From contig UQXU01000062.1 in the NCBI GenBank assembly GCA_900545085.1, positions 1-9,793 of the forward strand: 9,793 nt of DNA, written 5' to 3'. Position 1 is the stretch's first letter, and each line of letters starts with the position of its first letter. Both the position numbers and the translations under genes were made by a program. This DNA is from an uncultured Eubacteriales bacterium. Its GTDB lineage: Bacteria; Bacillota; Clostridia; Christensenellales; Christensenellaceae. The notes beneath the pieces were generated by a model. That model worked only from the letters and a program-made list of their open reading frames with translations, had not been told where the DNA came from and did not search any database. Shown piece by piece: positions 1 through 4,595 of the stretch.

Positions 1-53
1 GCGTCGCCTTGCCAAGGCGAATGTCGCGAGTTCGAATCTCGTCTTCCGCTCCA
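1..53 (+). tRNA. tRNA-Gly(GCC), 3' part, cut by window start
   Basis: The anticodon arm is at 4-20, with stem tcgcc/ggcga and loop ttgccaa, which places anticodon GCC at 11-13. The T arm is at 26-42 with loop TTCGAAT. The 3' acceptor strand CTTCCGC is at 43-49, followed by discriminator T and an encoded CCA at 51-53. The 5' acceptor strand and most of the D arm lie before the window. A T-rich stretch follows, but the next tRNA is only 46 bases away, so the two are probably co-transcribed. Confidence 0.95.
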
Positions 54-66
54 TTTTTTATCTCTG

Positions 67-89
67 ATGCGGCTGTATTAACGCCGCAT
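67..89 (+). other. hairpin between the two tRNA genes
   Basis: ATGCGGC at 67-73 pairs perfectly with GCCGCAT at 83-89 around a 9-base loop. No T-run follows, so it is not a normal intrinsic terminator. It may be a spacer structure recognised during processing of the tRNA precursor. Only the pairing is seen; the role is inference. Confidence 0.4.
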
Positions 90-99
90 TAGTAATGAT

Positions 100-174
100 G
101 GCGCCATAGCCAAGCGGTAAGGCATAGGTCTGCAAAACCTTGATGCGCCGGTTCAAATCCGGCTGGCGCCTCCA
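100..174 (+). tRNA. tRNA-Cys(GCA)
   Basis: Acceptor strands GGCGCCA (100-106) and TGGCGCC (164-170) pair fully; discriminator T and encoded CCA follow at 172-174. The anticodon loop CTGCAAA gives GCA at 132-134. The T arm carries the GTTCAAATC-type loop. The outermost anticodon-stem pair (125 and 141) reads T-T, a mismatch; the other four pairs are normal, so the gene still looks functional. Confidence 0.96.
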
Positions 175-237
175 ACTTGTAAAGTCGTACTTCTCCGGGG
201 GTATGGCTTTTGTTTTTATATTTTTATATTTGTAAAG

Positions 238-270
238 AATCGCCTGTGTTTAGGGCGATTTTATTTTATT
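238..270 (+). terminator. intrinsic terminator of the tRNA operon
   Basis: AATCGCC (238-244) pairs with GGCGATT (254-260) around a 9-base loop, and the T-rich run TTTTATTTTATT follows. It sits just beyond tRNA-Cys and just before the stop codon of the opposite-strand hydrolase. In the reverse direction the T-run is poor, so it serves mainly the tRNA side. Confidence 0.8.
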
Positions 271-276
271 ATTATG

Positions 277-1104
277 TTATATCAGAGTGCTGAAAAAGTC
301 GATAATTTCGTGCAACAGCTCGAGGCGATAGTCAGATGCAAAATGATCCGTGTTGAAATGTACGGATTTAACGCGATGTTCGGGCTGGGTTAAAAGTGCG
401 TTCTCCAGTGGGAGGCAGTGATACTTAGGAGGAGTATGAGTGTCCAGATCGGCGCTGACGCAAAGCAGAGGCTTTTTTCCGAGCGATTCTGACAAATTCT
501 CCAGAGCAAACTGTTCTTCGTAAAGTTCCAGCTCAGACAGGAATTTTTCGATATCGGCGTTTCGCAGCCATTTTGAGCTTTCCTCTAATATGCGTATGAT
601 GGTTTTGTAAGCTGAGAGGTTCTCCTCGCGTATCTTACTGAGACGTCCTATATTGCAGGGCATTAAAAGCGCCGCTCCTTTTATCTCTCTGCGCGCTGCG
701 CTGAGCTGAGCGCATACAAAACCACCCATGCTGTGTCCGACTGCAAATATATTGCTTTTGTCAAAATTGTACTGCGTGTCGTTCAGTATAAAGTCCAAAA
801 CGGTGTCGGCGTCCTCTATATTGTTTGCTAATGCGTAATCCCCGTCTGAGCCGAAACAACCGCTGTAATGGAATGTAAGCACGTGGAAACCGCAGCGGCG
901 CAAGGCCTGCGCTATATCTCCGTTCTGTTCACAGCCCGGGATGCCGTGCAGAAGGAGTACGACGGGGTGCAGCCCTGCTCCGGCTGCGCCGTACAATACG
1001 GATAGAAGCCTTCCGCGTTTACCGTTTATTATAATGCCCTCGACGGTCGGTCTGTAAAAGCTGTTTTCGTAATGTTTTTCTGAAGGACAACGTGTTTTTT
1101 CCAT
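277..1104 (-). CDS. alpha/beta hydrolase (serine esterase/lipase-like)
   Basis: A 275-residue cytoplasmic protein with the alpha/beta-hydrolase fold; no signal peptide is visible. HGIPG at about 53-57 is the oxyanion strand-loop. GHSMGG at 123-128 is the nucleophile elbow with Ser125. Asp221 (in ADLDTHTPP) and His254 (in NTDHF) complete a likely Ser-Asp-His triad. It resembles dienelactone hydrolase/acyl-peptidase-like esterases, but the substrate cannot be told. The frame stays open upstream to a TTG at 1224, but that codon lies inside the terminator of the neighbouring gene and upstream of this gene's own promoter. I therefore take the ATG at 1104, preceded by AGGA at 8 bases. It is transcribed alone, convergent with the tRNA operon. 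Confidence 0.85.
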   Translation of the reverse strand: MEKTRCPSEKHYENSFYRPTVEGIIINGKRGRLLSVLYGAAGAGLHPVVLLLHGIPGCEQNGDIAQALRRCGFHVLTFHYSGCFGSDGDYALANNIEDADTVLDFILNDTQYNFDKSNIFAVGHSMGGFVCAQLSAARREIKGAALLMPCNIGRLSKIREENLSAYKTIIRILEESSKWLRNADIEKFLSELELYEEQFALENLSESLGKKPLLCVSADLDTHTPPKYHCLPLENALLTQPEHRVKSVHFNTDHFASDYRLELLHEIIDFFSTLI

Positions 1105-1168
1105 GGCATTTTTCCTAAGTATTTTAATATTGGATATATTCCTACTGAAATAATAGGAGTTTAGTGCT

Positions 1169-1197
1169 ATTGTAGCCGAATTTAGAGCGAATGTCAA
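1169..1197 (-). promoter_or_regulatory. sigma-A promoter of the hydrolase gene
   Basis: On the minus strand TTGACA (1197-1192) is followed by a 17-base spacer and TACAAT (1174-1169), nearly ideal for the housekeeping sigma factor. Transcription should start near 1162, leaving a leader of about 58 bases before ATG 1104. The leader contains a small inverted repeat, CCTA...TAGG at 1141-1157, which may be an operator or only chance. Confidence 0.8.
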
Positions 1198-1207
1198 GGC
1201 ATTTGGT

Positions 1208-1237
1208 AAAAAAACGGTCGGCAAGCATCGCCGACCG
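1208..1237 (-). terminator. intrinsic terminator of the Rrf2 gene at 1249-1686
   Basis: CGGTCGGC (1215-1222) pairs perfectly with GCCGACCG (1230-1237) around a 7-base loop. On the minus strand seven T residues follow (1214-1208). It ends the upstream Rrf2 transcript and separates it from the hydrolase promoter 11 bases further on. Confidence 0.92.
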
Positions 1238-1248
1238 AAAGGGTTATG

Positions 1249-1686
1249 TTATATCATGTAATTGTCTATTTCCCGCTCTCTTTGCTGCTCTATAATGTCT
1301 TGTAAGGTTATATTGTCAAGATAATCGCTTATCACTTTATTTAATCCTCTCCATATAGGGAGCGTGGGGCATTCTGAGCTTCGCGGACATTCTACAGGAT
1401 CCTGCTCGGCGCATGCGACGGGAGCCAGGCTGCCTTCGGCAAGGCGAAGAATATCGCCTACTGTGTATTTGTCAGGAGCTTTGGCCAACATGTATCCGCC
1501 TTGGTAGCCGCGGTTGGTTTTGAGAACATCCGATTTATTAAATATAGGAACTATTTGTTCTAAATACTTTTTTGAAATATTCTGCCGTTTTGCTATGTCT
1601 TTTAGAGCTGTATACCCATCGTTCTGATGCTCGGCTAAATCAATCATCATTCTGAGCGCATAGCGGCCTTTGGTGGAGATTTTCAT
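1249..1686 (-). CDS. Rrf2-family transcriptional regulator, IscR/CymR-like
   Basis: A 145-residue DNA-binding regulator. The winged helix-turn-helix spans about residues 1-80: MKISTKGRYALRMM start, recognition helix ISKKYLEQIV, wing RGYQGGYML. Cys92, Cys100 and Cys106 (C-x7-C-x5-C) lie where Fe-S Rrf2 proteins such as IscR carry their cluster cysteines (IscR has C-x5-C-x5-C). The His that is the fourth ligand in IscR is not seen at the matching place (Pro-Thr-Leu here), so cluster binding is likely but not proven. Iron-sulfur, cysteine or redox status are plausible signals. No isc/suf/nifU or cysteine gene is adjacent in this window, so the target is open. The start is ATG 1686 with GGAGGG just upstream; a longer frame from TTG 1743 would begin inside the -35 box. 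Confidence 0.9.
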   Translation of the reverse strand: MKISTKGRYALRMMIDLAEHQNDGYTALKDIAKRQNISKKYLEQIVPIFNKSDVLKTNRGYQGGYMLAKAPDKYTVGDILRLAEGSLAPVACAEQDPVECPRSSECPTLPIWRGLNKVISDYLDNITLQDIIEQQREREIDNYMI

Positions 1687-1714
1687 ATTATTTGCCCTCC
1701 GATTATATTGTACT

Positions 1715-1743
1715 ATAATACCATATACTTGATAGGTTTTCAA
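1715..1743 (-). promoter_or_regulatory. sigma-A promoter of the IscR-like gene
   Basis: Minus-strand TTGAAA (1743-1738), 17-base spacer, TATTAT (1720-1715). Transcription should start near 1708, some 20 bases before the ribosome binding site. A weak inverted repeat CTAT-N15-ATAG (1713-1735) covers the -10 box and spacer. Autoregulation is common among Rrf2 proteins, so this may be an operator; that part is inference. Confidence 0.72.
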
Positions 1744-1778
1744 TGGAGGAATGCGACGGAAGCCGGGCGCCGGAAAAA

Positions 1779-1790
1779 GTATTGCAATAC
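1779..1790. repeat. 12-bp perfect palindrome between the Rrf2 genes
   Basis: GTATTGCAATAC is its own reverse complement. It lies 7 bases beyond the stop codon of the upstream Rrf2 gene and about 35 bases upstream of the -35 box of the downstream one. On the minus strand it is followed by TTTTT (1778-1774), so it could be a weak terminator with a 4-bp stem; it could equally be a regulator binding site. Neither is secure. Confidence 0.4.
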
Positions 1791-1797
1791 CAGAGCG

Positions 1798-2238
1798 TCA
1801 ATGCGTCGGTTTATCTGTCATAGCGTAGTAATCGTCTATGATTCCCTGCAATGTCTCGGCTTGCATGGCTTCGCGTATGGCGTTTTTTATGTTGCCGTAT
1901 GGGCGGCTAAGTACGGGCGTGATGCACCTGCCCACGGGGCAGCCTTCATATGGATTTTTGTGCAGAGCTATGCAATTTTGAAAAGAATCGGGATCTGCGG
2001 CGCAGTATACCGTCCAGATTGTTATGTCTTTTGGATCTTTGATGAGCCTTGAGCCGCCCGTCCCTCGTGTCGTCTCGATTAGCCCTGCTTCGCGCAGCTT
2101 TTTCATCATATCGCGTATCATGGCGGGATTGCATCCTGTGCTCGACGCCATAATTTCACTGGTCAGTTTGTCGTGCTTATAGACCGCCAGCAGGAGCAAT
2201 ATATGCAAAGCGAGGGAGCATTTGCTGCTGATTCGCAT
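1798..2238 (-). CDS. Rrf2-family transcriptional regulator, second paralogue
   Basis: A 146-residue Rrf2 protein: MRISSKCSLALHILLLL opening, recognition helix NPAMIRDMMKKLREAGLI, wing TRGTGGSRL. It has six cysteines (7, 36, 79, 89, 100, 105) but not the IscR-type spacing. Cys100 sits in a CPVG motif, as in YwnA-like members that do not need an Fe-S cluster; thiol redox sensing is a possibility, not shown. I chose ATG 2238, where GAGGTGAT lies at the right distance; an ATG at 2259 would place that site inside the gene. It is divergent from the Old Yellow Enzyme gene, with overlapping control regions, so that gene is its most likely target. The other Rrf2 gene lies downstream on the same strand with its own promoter. 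Confidence 0.88.
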   Translation of the reverse strand: MRISSKCSLALHILLLLAVYKHDKLTSEIMASSTGCNPAMIRDMMKKLREAGLIETTRGTGGSRLIKDPKDITIWTVYCAADPDSFQNCIALHKNPYEGCPVGRCITPVLSRPYGNIKNAIREAMQAETLQGIIDDYYAMTDKPTH

Positions 2239-2260
2239 TTTTATCACCTCTTTATACAAT

Positions 2261-2289
2261 ATTATACGATGTAAGTATTGACATTACAA
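2261..2289 (-). promoter_or_regulatory. promoter of the second Rrf2 gene
   Basis: Minus-strand TTGTAA (2289-2284), 17-base spacer, perfect TATAAT (2266-2261). Its -35 box directly abuts the -35 box of the divergent promoter at 2278-2283, so the two RNA polymerases compete for, or are jointly controlled at, this site. Confidence 0.78.
2270..2288. promoter_or_regulatory. candidate operator TGTAA-N9-TTACA
   Basis: A perfect 5-bp inverted repeat (TGTAA 2270-2274, TTACA 2284-2288) covers both -35 boxes of the divergent Rrf2 and Old Yellow Enzyme promoters. A dimeric Rrf2 protein bound here would block both. A further TGTAA occurs at 2312-2316. Position and symmetry are seen; binding is inferred. 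Confidence 0.45.
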
Positions 2290-2306
2290 GCCCGATATGA
2301 TACTCT
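2278..2306 (+). promoter_or_regulatory. promoter of the Old Yellow Enzyme gene
   Basis: Perfect TTGACA at 2278-2283, 17-base spacer, TACTCT at 2301-2306. The -10 box is imperfect, which fits a regulated promoter. Transcription should start near 2313, followed by ribosome binding site GGGAGGG and ATG 2346. Confidence 0.65.
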
Positions 2307-2345
2307 TTAGTTGTAAATTAAAAAAATACAACAGGGAGGGCAGCT

Positions 2346-3410
2346 ATGAGAAAGCTATTTGAAGAGACTGTTCTGGGAGGCATAAAGGTCAAAAACAGAC
2401 TGGTAAGAAGCGCGACTTTTGAGTATTCTGCGGATCAAGGCCGTTATGACAATCGTATGCGCGAGATTTATACGGCGCTGGCTGAAGGCGGGGTAGGCAC
2501 GATTATAACGGGTATGACGGGTGTGGATGAAAACTCCTGCGTAATCGACAGCATGGTAAGAGCTTACGACCCAAGCTTTCAAGACGGGCTGAGAGAGCTG
2601 GCAGAGCTGGCTCATAAACACAATTGCGCTCTCGTGGTTCAGTTGGCGAACTGCGGCGCCAAGGTCGCGCGTACAGATGCCGGCCTGCCGCCTGTCGCAC
2701 CGTCGAAGCTGCCGGATAAGAATTGGCGCGAGCTGAGCAAAGAGGGAATAGCCGATCTGGCAGAGAGCTTCGCTTCTGCGGCGGCGAAATGCAAGGAGGC
2801 GGGCGCAGACGGAGTGCAGATACACGCGGCGCATGGATATTTGCTGAGTCAGTTTCTATCGCCGATATATAATAAACGTCAGGATGAATACGGCGGCGAG
2901 ATAGACGGGAGAGCGAGAGCTGTGTTCGAAGTATATGAGGCTGTACGAAAAGCGGTAGGCAGAGATTATCCCGTATGGATAAAGATTAATTCGCAGGACG
3001 GGGAAGAAGGCGGAATAACGCTTGAGGAATGTATGTTTGTATGTAAAAAGCTGTCTGATATGGGGCTTGACGCCGCGGAGATAAGCGGAGGGATAGCCAT
3101 GTCTAAGAGAAGTGCGTCTGCGAGAAGAGTGAGCAAACAGGAGGATGAAGCGCACTTTTTACCGGAGGCTCTGAAAATAGCAGAGAATGTCAGCGCAGAC
3201 GTAATAAGCGTGGGAGGCCACCGCAGCCCTGAGCGAATGGAAGAGGCGATAAACGAGGGTGAAGTGAAAGCCATAAGCCTTTGCAGGCCGCTGATATGCG
3301 AACCGGACATAGTGAGCCGCTGGGCGTCGGGAGACTATGCGAAACCGAAATGTATATCTTGCAATAAGTGCTTTTCGCCGGGCGGATTGAGCTGCAAGGT
3401 ATTCAAGTAA
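2346..3410 (+). CDS. NADH:flavin oxidoreductase, Old Yellow Enzyme family, single-domain
   Basis: A 354-residue FMN-dependent TIM-barrel enzyme of the type that reduces activated C=C bonds or other electrophiles with NAD(P)H. The N-terminal KNRLVRSATFEY is the first FMN-binding strand. IHAAHGYLLSQFLSPIYNKR at about 159-178 is the family signature with the substrate-binding His160/His163 pair. SVGGH (288-292) and CRPLICEPD (313-321) form the FMN phosphate site. The C-terminal half carrying FAD/NADH domains in 2,4-dienoyl-CoA reductases is absent. Yet four cysteines end the chain (336, 339, 342, 350; C-x2-C-x2-C-x7-C), close to the Fe-S motif that follows the barrel in those larger enzymes. The start is fixed by GGGAGGG seven bases upstream. 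It is likely controlled by the divergent Rrf2 regulator and ends at a strong terminator. The physiological substrate is unknown. Confidence 0.92.
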   Translation: MRKLFEETVLGGIKVKNRLVRSATFEYSADQGRYDNRMREIYTALAEGGVGTIITGMTGVDENSCVIDSMVRAYDPSFQDGLRELAELAHKHNCALVVQLANCGAKVARTDAGLPPVAPSKLPDKNWRELSKEGIADLAESFASAAAKCKEAGADGVQIHAAHGYLLSQFLSPIYNKRQDEYGGEIDGRARAVFEVYEAVRKAVGRDYPVWIKINSQDGEEGGITLEECMFVCKKLSDMGLDAAEISGGIAMSKRSASARRVSKQEDEAHFLPEALKIAENVSADVISVGGHRSPERMEEAINEGEVKAISLCRPLICEPDIVSRWASGDYAKPKCISCNKCFSPGGLSCKVFK

Positions 3411-3420
3411 AAAGCAGCAC

Positions 3421-3450
3421 AAAAAACTCTGCATTTATGCAGAGTTTTTT
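3421..3450. terminator. bidirectional intrinsic terminator
   Basis: ACTCTGCA (3426-3433) pairs with TGCAGAGT (3438-3445) around a 4-base loop, flanked by AAAAA and TTTTT that extend the symmetry to 13 bp per arm. It ends the Old Yellow Enzyme transcript and, read in reverse, gives a T-run for transcripts from the CBS gene to the right. The stretch 3451-3599 holds no gene that I can support; the only structure is a loose inverted repeat CCGG-TTATT/AATAAGCCGG at 3546-3596. Confidence 0.9.
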
Positions 3451-3599
3451 GTATAATTCTTTATTCGTCTGTTGTTCGATTTGCACTATTTGTTGTGCGG
3501 TTATCAAATTTTATACTTGTGCTGAATATGAGAGTTGCCTTTTTTCCGGTTATTTATAGATGGATATGCAGAGTCTGAAAATACTGAATAAGCCGGCTG

Positions 3600-4022
3600 T
3601 TATTTTTCTTCTTCGATAAGAGAATCGAGTCGTCTCATGAAATATTCCATGATGCTGCGGCGAGTGACGATACCTATAAAAACTCCGCGATCGTCCGTCA
3701 CGGGAGCGAAGTTCTGCTCCAGCATTCGGTTCAGCAGAGATTCCATATCTGTGCTCACGGGGATGCTCGCGTTGTCGTGCAGGCGGGGAACAGCTTTTAT
3801 CGGTGAGAGAACGGAGCGTTTCATGTCTTTGGAATCATGCAGATACCAGAGCAGGTCGCCTTGCGTCAGCGTGCCGACGTATTCACCTTGCTTGTCAATA
3901 ACGGGCAGAGCTGTATAATTCGTTTTTCGCATTATCCTAAGAGCATCTTCCACCAGCATGCTGCTGCAAATAACGGCGACGTCGCTTTTCGGACGCAGAA
4001 AAAAGAGAATATTCACGTGCAT
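3600..4022 (-). CDS. stand-alone two-CBS-domain protein
   Basis: A 140-residue soluble protein made almost wholly of a CBS pair. CBS1 is about residues 6-68 (MRKTNYTALPVIDKQGEYVGTLTQGDLLW region); CBS2 is about 72-132 (NFAPVTDDRGVFIGIVTRRS). CBS pairs bind adenine nucleotides or related ligands and sense energy or nucleotide state. Here no catalytic or transport domain is attached, so it presumably acts on a partner protein that this window does not identify. The N-terminal MHVNILFFLRPKSDVAVI is typical of clostridial stand-alone CBS proteins, as I recall the family. ATG 4022 is preceded by AGGAAGGA. The gene has its own promoter and is flanked by unrelated genes. Confidence 0.88.
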   Translation of the reverse strand: MHVNILFFLRPKSDVAVICSSMLVEDALRIMRKTNYTALPVIDKQGEYVGTLTQGDLLWYLHDSKDMKRSVLSPIKAVPRLHDNASIPVSTDMESLLNRMLEQNFAPVTDDRGVFIGIVTRRSIMEYFMRRLDSLIEEEK

Positions 4023-4058
4023 TCCTTCCTGTTTAGTTTTAATATTATCTGTATTATT

Positions 4059-4087
4059 AATTTAACATAACCTCGTGCAGAATTCAA
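4059..4087 (-). promoter_or_regulatory. promoter of the CBS-protein gene
   Basis: Minus-strand TTGAAT (4087-4082), 17-base spacer, TAAATT (4064-4059), with a TG one base before the -10 box (extended -10). It lies in the 97-base gap between the 50-residue gene and the CBS gene. Confidence 0.55.
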
Positions 4088-4119
4088 TAAAACTTTTAGG
4101 AAAATGCGTGAATAATATT

Positions 4120-4272
4120 TTAGCTGTGCATGTAATGTTCCGCCCAGAGCTGAAGCTCTCCGAGAGAGGATATCGCCACGTCGTTTTTTAGAAGCGCGGC
4201 TTGTACGTCGAGAGGCAAAGAGCGGAAGTATTTCGCTACGTCGGGATTAGTGAGAAAAAAGCTTTCGTCCAT
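4120..4272 (-). CDS. small hypothetical protein, 50 residues
   Basis: The minus strand reads ATG GAC GAA AGC ... CAC AGC TAA, a 50-residue protein starting MDESFFLTNPDVAKYFRSLP and ending LWAEHYMHS. A strong ribosome binding site AAAGGAGATAAC stands 5-7 bases before the ATG, and codon choice matches the neighbours, so I regard it as real although it is short. It has no signal peptide, membrane segment or cysteine and is probably helical. I do not recognise the family and assign no function. It is divergent from the 67-residue gene at 4392, with a 119-base shared upstream region, and precedes the CBS gene on the same strand; read-through into that gene is possible. Confidence 0.72.
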   Translation of the reverse strand: MDESFFLTNPDVAKYFRSLPLDVQAALLKNDVAISSLGELQLWAEHYMHS

Positions 4273-4319
4273 TTGTCGGTTATCTCCTTTTTTTATTTAG
4301 GCTATCCGACGCAGCGCAG

Positions 4320-4357
4320 TATTATCCTGCATATTTCTGAAAAACAGCGGGATAATA
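4320..4357. repeat. inverted repeat in the divergent region of the two small genes
   Basis: TATTATCC (4320-4327) and GGATAATA (4350-4357) are perfect 8-bp inverted arms 22 bases apart. On each outward strand an arm gives a -10-like GATAAT, but no good -35 box is found at the right distance in either direction. So it may be a pair of divergent promoters, an operator, or a leader hairpin. The rest of 4273-4391 is an A/T-rich leader ending in AAAGGAAAG before ATG 4392. Confidence 0.4.
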
Positions 4358-4391
4358 TAAACAAAAAAGAAAAGAAGAAAGGAAAGATAAA

Positions 4392-4595
4392 ATGAAGGAC
4401 GAAGAAAAAAAGACCGCGGAAAGATTTAACATAGAGGATGACGCATTTTACAATATGTTCCACGTAGGCAGCGCTACAGAATGTACGGGGCTGATGCCGT
4501 CCGAGCCGCTAAGTGTGGAAGAAGCGAAGCGCCTTGCGGATTTGTATTCAATACATACGCCTTTCCCTGCTGATGATGAGGCTAGCGAAGATTGA
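4392..4595 (+). CDS. small acidic hypothetical protein, 67 residues
   Basis: The protein starts MKDEEKKTAERFNIEDDAFY and has a central SATECTGLMPSEPLSVEEAK and an acidic tail PADDEASED. It is soluble, strongly acidic, with one cysteine and no signal peptide or membrane segment. AAAGGAAAG is placed well before the ATG. I do not recognise a characterised family. The central ECTGLMPSEPLS stretch followed by a helix EEAKRLADLYSI looks like a defined motif, not low complexity. Its 3' end overlaps the 3' end of the opposite-strand LysM-GH18 gene by 14 bases, so neither can have a terminator between them. It is divergent from the 50-residue gene. Confidence 0.7.
   Translation: MKDEEKKTAERFNIEDDAFYNMFHVGSATECTGLMPSEPLSVEEAKRLADLYSIHTPFPADDEASED

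Noticed and set aside
175..237. T-rich stretch after tRNA-Cys as a separate small RNA or first terminator
   Set aside because: No stable stem precedes the T runs; only the hairpin at 238-260 is convincing.
1105..1224. N-terminal extension of the hydrolase from TTG 1224
   Set aside because: It would start inside the Rrf2 terminator and upstream of the gene's own TTGACA-N17-TACAAT promoter; ATG 1104 has a ribosome binding site.
1687..1743. N-terminal extension of the IscR-like regulator from TTG 1743
   Set aside because: It begins within the -35 box and lacks a ribosome binding site, whereas ATG 1686 has GGAGGG and the family-typical MKISTKGRYAL start.
1708..2052. Plus-strand open frame across the Rrf2 gene
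   Set aside because: It is a shadow of the real minus-strand gene; its cysteine/tyrosine-rich translation has no domain and no ribosome binding site.
3546..3596. Loose inverted repeat CCGG-TTATT/AATAAGCCGG as a terminator of the CBS gene
   Set aside because: The loop is large, one base is bulged, and on the minus strand it is followed by A residues, not T; the terminator at 3421-3450 serves better.
4201..4395. Plus-strand open frame ending in a lysine-rich tail
   Set aside because: It is antisense to the 50-residue gene, has no ribosome binding site, and the lysine-rich end is the A-rich leader of the next gene.
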